Below are positions 14,682 through 21,236 of a DNA stretch of 21,890 nucleotides, piece by piece; position 1 is the stretch's first letter; each line of letters starts with the position of its first letter. Below the pieces are notes generated by a model. The model saw only the letters and a program-made list of their open reading frames with translations, was not told the origin of the DNA and ran no database searches. The stretch is from Methanobacteriota archaeon. Lineage in GTDB: Archaea; Halobacteriota; Methanomicrobia; Methanomicrobiales; Methanomicrobiaceae. The stretch is from the NCBI GenBank assembly GCA_023396365.1, contig JAEWWL010000053.1:1-21890 (forward strand), read 5' to 3'. The translations under genes and the position numbers were made by a program.

Positions 14682-15952
14682 TGGATATAAGTATAAAAAA
14701 AACAGGCGATGTTTCAGCAGAATTTACAGCACCACCTTCAAAAAGCTATACGCACAGGGCCCTTATTGCAGCAGCTCTTGCAGACGGCACATCTTTTATC
14801 AGAAACCCTCTGATATCAGATGACATAAAAGTAACAATTGATGCCTTAAGAAAGCTTGGAGTTTCAATTGAGCAAAAAGACGATTTTATTCTTGTTAAGG
14901 GAACAGCAGGCGTTCTTCCTGATGTTGGAAACATCACAATAGACTGCAAAAATTCAGGCACATCTCTTCGCCACATGACAACATTTGCTCTTCTGTCACC
15001 CTCTGAAATCACACTTACCGGTTCAGATAGAATGCTTCAAAGGCCAATTGGTGGTCTTTGCGATGCTTTAAGACAGGCGGGTGCTGAGATAGATTTTATG
15101 GGAGAGGAAGGTTATCCCCCGATAAAAATTTCAGGTTTTTTTAAGGGCGGAAGAATTGCAGTTGATGCATCAAAGAGCAGCCAGTTCATATCATCAATTA
15201 TGATCTGCTCACCGTATGCAGAGTCACCTGTTGATATTATCCCAAAAGGAAGCGTTTCCTCCCGTTCTTATGTAGATATTACAACAGATATAATGCGAAA
15301 GTTCGGTGCGGATGTTGTTTATACTCCTGATAAAACCTGGCATGTCTCGCAGTCCGTCTATTTGGCAACTGACTATTCTGTCGAAGGCGACTACTCTTCT
15401 GCCTCATATTTTTTTGCAATTGCGCCGGTCTGCAGAGGCAGCGTTACTGTAAACAACTTAAATATATCATCTGTCCAGGGTGATCAGGCATTTCTTATAG
15501 CCCTTTCTGACATGGGATGCAGTGTTTCAAAGGAAGGTGACTCGGTAAGAGTTGATTGCAGCAGGAGTATAACAGGAGTGGAGACTGATATGTCATCCTG
15601 TCCTGATATTGTACAGACACTTTGCGCTGTTGCACCTTTTGCAGCAACAAAAACAATTATAAGAGGAATATCACATCTTCGTTATAAGGAAAGCGACAGA
15701 ATAGAGGCAATAGAAAAAATGGTAACTGCATCAGGCTGCGGGTTTGAAAAGAGTGAGGACTCAATTTCAATAACACCCGGACCTGCACATGGCTTTTTTA
15801 TTGATCCAAAGGATGATCACAGAACTGCCATGTCATCTGCAGTTATCGGCCTTGGAGCAGGCGGCGTTACCATAAAAGATGCCGAATGCGTATCCAAATC
15901 ATTCCCCCGCTTTTGGGACGAACTCAGGAGGGCAGGTTTATTAAAAGAATAA
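14681..15952 (+). CDS. aroA: 3-phosphoshikimate 1-carboxyvinyltransferase (EPSP synthase)
   Basis: Transfers the enolpyruvyl group of phosphoenolpyruvate to shikimate 3-phosphate. The 423-residue protein has the expected two-domain organisation and motifs: PPSKSYTHRALIAAALADG with the active-site K21 and R27, KNSGTSLRH, SDRMLQRPIGGLCDALRQAG, SKSSQFISSIMI, LRYKESDRIEA and DHRTAMSSAV. The start ATG overlaps the pheA stop by one base, with AAAGGAG upstream. The C-terminus SFPRFWDELRRAGLLKE is three residues longer than would follow if base 15942 were G, because that base would make a TGA stop exactly at an ATGA junction with the next gene. Next-step genes follow in overlap, so the protein is made in step with the kinase-dehydrogenase fusion. 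Confidence 0.95.
   Translation: MDISIKKTGDVSAEFTAPPSKSYTHRALIAAALADGTSFIRNPLISDDIKVTIDALRKLGVSIEQKDDFILVKGTAGVLPDVGNITIDCKNSGTSLRHMTTFALLSPSEITLTGSDRMLQRPIGGLCDALRQAGAEIDFMGEEGYPPIKISGFFKGGRIAVDASKSSQFISSIMICSPYAESPVDIIPKGSVSSRSYVDITTDIMRKFGADVVYTPDKTWHVSQSVYLATDYSVEGDYSSASYFFAIAPVCRGSVTVNNLNISSVQGDQAFLIALSDMGCSVSKEGDSVRVDCSRSITGVETDMSSCPDIVQTLCAVAPFAATKTIIRGISHLRYKESDRIEAIEKMVTASGCGFEKSEDSISITPGPAHGFFIDPKDDHRTAMSSAVIGLGAGGVTIKDAECVSKSFPRFWDELRRAGLLKE
15926..15943 (+). promoter_or_regulatory. Strong ribosome site before an ATT start codon
   Basis: AGGAGGG at 15926-15932 lies 7 bases before ATT at 15940. In that frame the protein begins KRIILTGFRGSGKTT, the normal beginning of a shikimate kinase. 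The upstream candidates ATG 15886 and TTG 15913 have no ribosome site and would add residues encoded in the EPSP synthase gene. Confidence 0.6.
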
Positions 15953-17337
15953 TTCTCACCGGATTTCGCGGGTCGGGAAAGACCACTGTAGGAAAAGCTC
16001 TTTCAGAAAGGCTTGGCGCAGATTTTCTGGAGACTGATGCAATGGTTGAAAACACAGCAGGGATGGATATTCCTGACATCTTCTCCCGGCATGGCGAGCC
16101 GCATTTTCGTGAAATTGAACGCGAAGTGATAAAAAAAATCCCTGAGTCAGAGTGTGTCGTCTCAACCGGCGGAGGTGCTGTTTTAGACGATGAGAATGCA
16201 AAAAATCTCAGGAAGAATTCTTATGTAGTCTTCCTTGATGTCGATACAAAAACCTCATATGAAAGAATCTCAGGAAGCACAAGGCCGGCACTTACAGGCT
16301 ATAATCCTGAGGATGAGGTGAAAATTTTAATAAGAGAAAGATTCCCGCAATATGCGAGGACATCAGACATATGTGTTGACGCATCAGGCACTCCGGATGA
16401 TATATGCAGTGAAATAATACAAAGACTCAGCCTCGATAATTCTCTGGATGAAGAAAACAGGAAAAATCATACAGGAGTCATAAAGGAAATTTTTTCAGAT
16501 GTAATAATGCCAGAAGGAAAAAAAGAGGAGCTTTTTTCATTCGCAGAGCAGAATCCGGCAGGCCATATCTGTGCAATTGCGGGAAACCCGTGCATCCACA
16601 GCAAGAGCCCTCTATTGTACAATGAACTATTCAGAAGATATGGAATCTGTGCACACTACACATATCTCGGTAAAAAAACTGCAAAGGAGACAGCAGATGC
16701 CTTCAGAAAAGCAAATCTGAGAGGTATAAGTGTTACAATTCCCTTCAAGGAAGAAATAATTCCTCATATCGACCGCAGGGGAAAGCATGCCAAGGCGCTT
16801 GGCGCAGTAAATACTGTTGCAAACTGCTGCGGATACCTCCTCGGCTGCAATACAGACTGGGTGGGTGTATTAAGGCCGCTTGAGGAGGCCGGTATAAATC
16901 CAAAACGTGCTGTTATTCTCGGTGCAGGCGGTGCGGCAAGAGGTGCTGTATATGCCCTTTTGCACACAGATGCAGAGATTTTTATCCTCAACAGAACAGA
17001 AGAGAGGGCAAAGGCTCTTGCACTTGAAAACGGATGCAGTTATGCAGCACCTGCTGATATTTCATCCATACAGCCGGATCTGATAATTAATGCAACATCT
17101 CTTGGAATGGATGGCAAATCCACACCAGTTGCTGATAAAAGTGTTTTAAAACCTGGCACCACTGTATTTGATCTTGTTTACACACCAAAAGTAACACCTC
17201 TTTTAAAGGAGGCAAAAGATGCCGGATGCCATATTATTTACGGTGATGAAATGTTTATCCACCAGGCCGCAGAGCAGTTTTTCAGAATGTTTGGAATAAG
17301 AATTACATCATCTGAAATAAGGGAGATTTTACAATGA
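15940..17337 (+). CDS. aroK-aroE: Shikimate kinase-shikimate dehydrogenase fusion
   Basis: A 465-residue bifunctional protein. Residues 1-165 are a P-loop shikimate kinase of the bacterial AroK family: Walker A GFRGSGKTT (8-16), D33, R57, STGGGA (75-80), R115 in STRPALTG and the RERFPQYAR lid/adenine region. Residues about 165-205 are a linker. Residues about 206-465 are shikimate dehydrogenase: substrate motif HSKSP (220-224), catalytic K270 in VTIPFK and D306 in NTDWVGV, NADP-binding GAGGAAR (328-334), NATSLGM and Q442. It thus reduces 3-dehydroshikimate and phosphorylates the shikimate. Most archaea use an unrelated GHMP-type shikimate kinase, so the AroK domain suggests acquisition from bacteria (inferred). 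The ATT start is argued separately; ATG 15886 is the fallback, adding 18 residues. The stop overlaps aroC as ATGA. Confidence 0.9.
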   Translation: MKRIILTGFRGSGKTTVGKALSERLGADFLETDAMVENTAGMDIPDIFSRHGEPHFREIEREVIKKIPESECVVSTGGGAVLDDENAKNLRKNSYVVFLDVDTKTSYERISGSTRPALTGYNPEDEVKILIRERFPQYARTSDICVDASGTPDDICSEIIQRLSLDNSLDEENRKNHTGVIKEIFSDVIMPEGKKEELFSFAEQNPAGHICAIAGNPCIHSKSPLLYNELFRRYGICAHYTYLGKKTAKETADAFRKANLRGISVTIPFKEEIIPHIDRRGKHAKALGAVNTVANCCGYLLGCNTDWVGVLRPLEEAGINPKRAVILGAGGAARGAVYALLHTDAEIFILNRTEERAKALALENGCSYAAPADISSIQPDLIINATSLGMDGKSTPVADKSVLKPGTTVFDLVYTPKVTPLLKEAKDAGCHIIYGDEMFIHQAAEQFFRMFGIRITSSEIREILQ

Positions 17338-18326
17338 ACACATTTGGAAAGTATTTCAGGTGCACAACATTCGGCGAAAGCCATGGTGCAGCCTTAGGTG
17401 CGGTTGTCGACGGATGCCCGCCGGGGATTTCCTTTTCAAAAGATGACCTTCTGCCGCTTCTTGCCAGACGAAGACCGGGTTTAAGCCCTCTTTCATCACC
17501 AAGAAATGAGGCAGACGAACCTGTAATTTTATCAGGAATTTTTGAGGGTAAGACTACCGGAATGCCCGTTGCAATGGCTGTTTACAATACAAACCAGAAA
17601 AGCAGTGACTATGAATCAATAAAAGACCTGTTCCGCCCGGGGCATGCTGATTTTACATACCAGGCTAAGTACGGAGTAAGGGACTACTGCGGCGGGGGAA
17701 GAAGTTCTGGAAGAGAGACTGTTTCAAGGGTGCTTGCAGGCGGCCTTGCAATGAAGCTTTTATCAGCCGGAGAAATATCAGTCTCCGGCAGGATTCTTGA
17801 AATTCACGGGGAGACAAACCCGGCTCTCTTTGAAGAGAAGATTCTTTCTGCAAAAGAGGCAGGGGATTCAGTCGGCGGTATTGCAGAGATAACAATATCT
17901 GGCTGTCTGCCCGGACTTGGAAGTCCGGTTTTTGATAAACTCGATTCCGCTCTTGCATCTGCAATAATGTCAATTGGCGCTGTAAAAGGTGTTGAAATCG
18001 GTGACGGATTTTTGTCGGCAAAAAAATATGGAAGTGAAAACAATGACTGCATGGGAAAAGACGGATTTTTATCCAATCATGCCGGCGGAATTCTTGGCGG
18101 AATCTCAAACGGTGAAGATATAATTGTAAGATTTGCAGTAAAACCGACGCCTTCGATTAAAAAAGAGCAGAGGACTGTTTCTAAGACAGGAGAGGAAACA
18201 GTTATTTCAACAGGCGGAAGGCACGACCCCTGTATTGTTCCAAGAATTGTTGTTGTTGCGGAATGCATGGCCGCAATTACAATAGCAGATGCAATACTTG
18301 CGCAGAATGCAATAAAAATGCATTAA
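17334..18326 (+). CDS. aroC: Chorismate synthase
   Basis: Last shared step: converts EPSP to chorismate with the help of reduced FMN. The protein has 330 residues, a little short against the usual 350-370. It keeps the three signatures: FGESHGAALGAVVDGCPPG near the N-terminus, the central CGGGRSSGRETVSRV and the C-terminal STGGRHDPCIVPR. The ATG overlaps the stop of the fusion gene as ATGA (17334-17337), after a GGGAG ribosome site at 17321-17325. It closes the aromatic operon; the next gene is on the other strand and the spacer between them is rich in short inverted repeats. Function is certain by family; I see no missing key residue. Confidence 0.95.
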   Translation: MNTFGKYFRCTTFGESHGAALGAVVDGCPPGISFSKDDLLPLLARRRPGLSPLSSPRNEADEPVILSGIFEGKTTGMPVAMAVYNTNQKSSDYESIKDLFRPGHADFTYQAKYGVRDYCGGGRSSGRETVSRVLAGGLAMKLLSAGEISVSGRILEIHGETNPALFEEKILSAKEAGDSVGGIAEITISGCLPGLGSPVFDKLDSALASAIMSIGAVKGVEIGDGFLSAKKYGSENNDCMGKDGFLSNHAGGILGGISNGEDIIVRFAVKPTPSIKKEQRTVSKTGEETVISTGGRHDPCIVPRIVVVAECMAAITIADAILAQNAIKMH

Positions 18327-18352
18327 TAAAAGCCTTATTTTTACAAAAAACC

Positions 18353-18410
18353 TTCATGAAATTATATTTCATGCAACTTTTCATGCAAGTTTCAAAGCAG
18401 CTTTCATGAA
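18353..18410. repeat. Cluster of four TTCATG words with nested inverted repeats
   Basis: TTCATG occurs at 18353, 18368, 18380 and 18403 between the converging aroC and permease genes. The first two form CATGAAAT-TAT-ATTTCATG, an exact 8-bp inverted repeat (18355-18373). AACTT and AAGTT around the third form a 5-bp stem, and TTTCATGAAA at 18402-18411 is itself a palindrome. It could act as a 3'-end hairpin region for both transcripts or as a protein-binding array; no long T tract adjoins it. Confidence 0.45.
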
Positions 18411-18428
18411 ATAATTAAAAACAAAATT

Positions 18429-19736
18429 TTATTCTGCTTTATTATGGTAGATTACATGCTCCATTATAATGACTGCAATCACACCCATCACAAATCCGTT
18501 TGCCAAAACAGGCTGCAGAAATAATGGAAATTCATCTGCTATCCCACGTGGAACTGCGGATGCAATCGCACCGATAATTACCGGAAGGCCTACGATTATT
18601 CCTGAATCAAAGTCAAACTCACCTGTCTTCTGACTTTTAAAAAATACATGAACTGAAGCGGAAAACTGGGCTGTCAGAACATAAATTAAAAGGCATCCGA
18701 TAACAACCAGAGGTATTGCACAGATTAACGATGCGGCCTGAGGAATTATCCCAAGCAAAATGAGAATTAAAGCTGCCGGAATCAGTGTCCACCGCGATGC
18801 TGACCGGTTGTCAAGAATAATTCCCGCACTTGTTGAATAATTCACTCCGCCTATTACTCCTGATAATTCTGAGAGTGTGTTTACAATTCCGGTTGCCAAA
18901 ACACCTCTTTTAATCCTCTCCCCGGTACCGGCTCTGCCATCCTTTAAGGACTCAGAGCCTAAAACCTCAGATACTCCCTGCATAGATCCAATATCATTTA
19001 TCAGCAGTGCAAAGTAGCATACTATAAAAGAGAGCAAAACTCCGGGCTCAATTTCAAATGACCCGATAAAACCCGTAAAAATTCCGGTTTTGGGCAGGCA
19101 TGAGATAATTGAGAATTCATGCGGAAACAAAAAGAAATGAAGACCTGCTCCTAAAAGTATGACCCACAATAAAAGAGTGGTTCTGAAAAATCCCTTCAGG
19201 AAGTGGTTTGCCGCAAAAATAAAAAAAATTAAAAAAATTGCGAAAAGAACAGATTCAAGCGGAGTTGTTCCCTGACCGGCGGCGGTTAAAAGACCGGTCA
19301 GTGTCGGAATCATTGTAAAGACGATGAGCATTAAAACAACCGCGACAACACGCTTTGTAAATAAACGCACAACATGAGACAAAATACCTGTTGCTCCAAG
19401 AATTATACCTATGATACCTCCGATTGCAATTGAAGTATAAACTGAGTCTATGGAAAATGACTGCGAGGATATAATTCCAATCAAAAGAACGGTTGCCGGC
19501 CCGAAAACTGCTGGCAGGCGGTGTCCGGCGAGGACCTGTATGAAAACTGCGAATCCGGTTAAAATTAAAAGTTTCTGAATATACCATACCTGCTGTGAAA
19601 AATCATCAAAGTGAAGTCCGGCAACAACTGTTCCTATTATGACAACATATGACAGCAGAACCGCTGCCCACTGAATACCAAATGACACAAGATATTTTTT
19701 GGGGGGAATTTCATCAGGTCCGTATATAAAATCCAT
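18429..19736 (-). CDS. NCS2-family nucleobase permease homologue
   Basis: An integral membrane protein of 435 residues with 12 or more hydrophobic segments, similar in plan to the nucleobase:cation symporter-2 (xanthine/uracil permease) family. Family-type blocks are LVSFGIQWAAVLLSYVVIIG in the first membrane segment, GHRLPAVFGPATVLL, NDIGSMQGVSEVLG and SGVIGGVNYSTSAGIILDNR followed by SASRW. In the first segment the usual Gln-His pair is Gln22-Trp23, and the later signature region also departs from the common form. The substrate may therefore not be uracil or xanthine. On its strand the start is preceded by a weak AAGGCAG site; the 290-base leader contains an 8-bp hairpin. It is convergent with aroC. 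No purine or pyrimidine genes adjoin it. Confidence 0.8.
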   Translation of the reverse strand: MDFIYGPDEIPPKKYLVSFGIQWAAVLLSYVVIIGTVVAGLHFDDFSQQVWYIQKLLILTGFAVFIQVLAGHRLPAVFGPATVLLIGIISSQSFSIDSVYTSIAIGGIIGIILGATGILSHVVRLFTKRVVAVVLMLIVFTMIPTLTGLLTAAGQGTTPLESVLFAIFLIFFIFAANHFLKGFFRTTLLLWVILLGAGLHFFLFPHEFSIISCLPKTGIFTGFIGSFEIEPGVLLSFIVCYFALLINDIGSMQGVSEVLGSESLKDGRAGTGERIKRGVLATGIVNTLSELSGVIGGVNYSTSAGIILDNRSASRWTLIPAALILILLGIIPQAASLICAIPLVVIGCLLIYVLTAQFSASVHVFFKSQKTGEFDFDSGIIVGLPVIIGAIASAVPRGIADEFPLFLQPVLANGFVMGVIAVIIMEHVIYHNKAE

Positions 19737-19835
19737 CTCTGCCTTTTTTTATTAGTGATTTTTGCTCTGATAAGTTTGCCGCTTTATCCGTAAAGTTAAA
19801 ACAAAAAATAAAACTCACTTTTTTTTCCATAAGAT

Positions 19836-19855
19836 AAAAATCCTCAGGGATTTTT
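19836..19855 (-). promoter_or_regulatory. Eight-bp hairpin in the permease leader
   Basis: AAAAATCC at 19836-19843 and GGATTTTT at 19848-19855 pair exactly around a four-base loop. It lies about 100 bases before the permease ATG on that gene's strand, inside the probable untranslated leader if transcription starts near the AT-rich stretch at 19905-19920. It might instead bind a regulator. No other strong signal was seen in 19737-20028 apart from the upstream gene's terminator. Confidence 0.3.
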
Positions 19856-20004
19856 CCGGTGAAGCTTTCTATGAATTGGTTAAAAATACAGTGAAATGGT
19901 TAATATTACAATTAAATATCAGTCAATACAGATCTGAGTTTTAAGGAAAGAAAAGATAAGAATTATCCAAAGACAAAGAAAAGAGCCAATGCGTTTTTGT
20001 GTTG

Positions 20005-20012
20005 AAAAAAAA
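20005..20012 (-). terminator. Poly-T terminator of the HdeD-like gene
   Basis: Eight A on the plus strand give T8 on the coding strand, starting 17 bases after the end of the HdeD-like gene. This suits archaeal poly-T termination and separates that gene from the permease downstream. Confidence 0.55.
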
Positions 20013-20028
20013 GATTTTGCAGATTTTT

Positions 20029-20616
20029 TTATTCTGCCTTTTCGCCTGCCAGCATTCCCTTTACTGTAAGACCGGATATTATCAGAACAATACCCCATGC
20101 CATGTTGAAAAGCGCAAATACCTGTATTACAACTTCGGTAGCCATAAGCGGATATAAAATGACGTAAAATCCCAAAATTACTGCGAGAATTCCGGCGATG
20201 AGAAGAAGAATCTTGTATCCTGTTCCTGCATTTCCTGAAAATGCCATGAATATGTTTGTAAATCCTGTGATAAATGCCCATATGGCTATCAGATACGTAA
20301 CCAAAAGCCAGGCTGAAAGAAGGCTTGAGATTACAAAAAAGCCAATTATTACTCCAAGTATTCCAAGAATAATAAGCGCTGCTGATGCACCTGCCCCCTC
20401 CTTGCTTTTGATGCCCTGAATTATGGTTATAATGCTGTAAATTATTACCATTATTCCGATAAACTCACCGATAAACAGAACAAAAACCGGTGTCCATACA
20501 AATGCAACAAAACCAATAGCTATTGCCAAAAGCCCCAACAGGACAAATGTCCACCATTGAGGTGTGAAATTTGTGGCACATCCAAAGAATGAACCCTCAA
20601 CAACTTCCTCACTCAT
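20029..20616 (-). CDS. HdeD/DUF308-family membrane protein
   Basis: A 195-residue membrane protein with six hydrophobic segments arranged as three similar helix pairs, rich in Gly, Ile and Val (for example LGLLAIAIGFVAFVWTPVFV, LIILGILGVIIGFFVI and LLIAGILAVILGFYVILYPL). This repeat pattern is that of the HdeD/DUF308 family. Escherichia coli HdeD is linked to acid resistance, but the biochemical role is unknown, and in archaea the family is merely widespread. The N-terminal MSEEVVEGSFFG and C-terminal LAGEKAE tails are short and polar. A near-perfect GGAGGT ribosome site precedes the ATG, so it is probably well translated. It is a single gene with a T8 terminator. Confidence 0.85.
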   Translation of the reverse strand: MSEEVVEGSFFGCATNFTPQWWTFVLLGLLAIAIGFVAFVWTPVFVLFIGEFIGIMVIIYSIITIIQGIKSKEGAGASAALIILGILGVIIGFFVISSLLSAWLLVTYLIAIWAFITGFTNIFMAFSGNAGTGYKILLLIAGILAVILGFYVILYPLMATEVVIQVFALFNMAWGIVLIISGLTVKGMLAGEKAE

Positions 20617-20630
20617 ATTTTTACCTCCAA

Positions 20631-20650
20631 ATCCGGCATTATTTCCGGAT
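20631..20650 (-). promoter_or_regulatory. Inverted repeat ATCCGG/CCGGAT in the HdeD-like leader
   Basis: ATCCGG (20631-20636) and CCGGAT (20645-20650) are exact inverted copies with an 8-base spacer, directly upstream of the GGAGGT ribosome site on the gene's strand. It could be an operator or an mRNA hairpin near the ribosome site. Confidence 0.3.
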
Positions 20651-20765
20651 AATCATGTCTATTAGCCATCATCATAAAAAGACTTTCGTATAATATTCTA
20701 AAAACCAGTTTATGAAATTTTTAAAAAGACACAAAAATTTTTCAGACTTTCCTGAAATTGTAAAG

Positions 20766-20779
20766 TAAAGCTTAAATAT
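20766..20779 (+). promoter_or_regulatory. TATA box and BRE-like element for a candidate ncRNA
   Basis: CTTAAATAT at 20771-20779 is a good TATA box, and the GTAAAG just before it fits a purine-rich BRE better than the sequence on its other side. That favours transcription to the right with a start near 20800. TATA boxes are almost symmetrical, however, so it might serve the HdeD-like gene to the left, giving a leader of about 130 bases. Confidence 0.45.
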
Positions 20780-20799
20780 GACGGTTTTAAGGCCATTGA

Positions 20800-20951
20800 G
20801 CCGTTTTTGAGAGCCTCACAGAAGCCCTGTATTTCATTATCTCAATCATGGTGTATACAAACATCGTCTGAAAAAAACCGACAATAGCGTGGCGTTATAT
20901 CGGTGCATTTCGGACTTTGATTGCTGAAAAAATCAATTATTGCCTTTTTTT
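20800..20951 (+). ncRNA. Candidate structured non-coding RNA, about 150 nt
   Basis: No reading frame exceeds a few codons here, but stable structure is evident. Hairpin 1: TTGAGA (20807-20812) pairs with TCTCAA (20840-20845), with ACAG/CTGT inside. Hairpin 2: GTCTGAAA (20866-20873) pairs with TTTCGGAC (20908-20915, one G-U); inside it ACCGA (20877-20881) pairs with TCGGT (20900-20904), and ATAGCG (20884-20889) pairs with CGTTAT (20893-20898, one G-U), closed by a three-base loop. Hairpin 3: TTGATT (20917-20922) pairs with AATCAA (20931-20936). A T7 tract at 20945-20951 then ends the unit. A TATA box sits about 25 bases before the first hairpin. I do not recognise it as RNase P, SRP or any tRNA-like RNA. 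Confidence 0.5.
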
Positions 20952-21010
20952 AAAACAGGTCTTCAGCCGCATATTCAAAATGGCAAAATAAGCTCAGAAT
21001 AAGGGTTTTT

Positions 21011-21122
21011 GGGCACTCATCCCGGTCATGTGGAGACCCCGGGTGCTATTGGTCATGACTGATATCAAAAGATTATGCAAAAATCCGGATTTAGAGAAAA
21101 AAAGCACATAATCTTTAGTCAT
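21011..21122. other. Hairpin-rich segment with long interrupted inverted repeat
   Basis: Two strong structures lie side by side. CCCGGTC (21021-21027) pairs with GACC-CC-GGG (21035-21043) around a seven-base loop. Then ATGACT (21055-21060) plus AAAGATTATG (21068-21077) pair exactly with CATAATCTTT (21107-21116) plus AGTCAT (21117-21122), leaving a seven-base bulge on one side. The interior holds a 12-bp palindrome, AAATCCGGATTT (21081-21092). GGTCATG occurs twice (21024 and 21051). On the minus strand this would be the 3' untranslated region of the gene ending at 21237; on the plus strand it could extend the candidate RNA upstream. The rest of 20617-21236 shows no gene. Confidence 0.45.
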
Positions 21123-21236
21123 AGTGTAAAACATCAGGATAAGAATGTTTTTATTGAAATTTTTCATCATAATGATTTCATGGACTGTATCATGAAAATC
21201 AGATTTAATTTTCAGTGAAGATGAGGAATTATTAAT

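Noticed and set aside
17665..18108. 147-codon minus-strand frame opposite chorismate synthase
   Set aside because: It is antisense to conserved aroC codons; the Gln/Leu/Arg-rich translation is an artefact.
19255..19587. 110-codon minus-strand frame inside the permease gene
   Set aside because: It is a shifted frame of the permease on the same strand, rich in Arg and Asn, without motifs.
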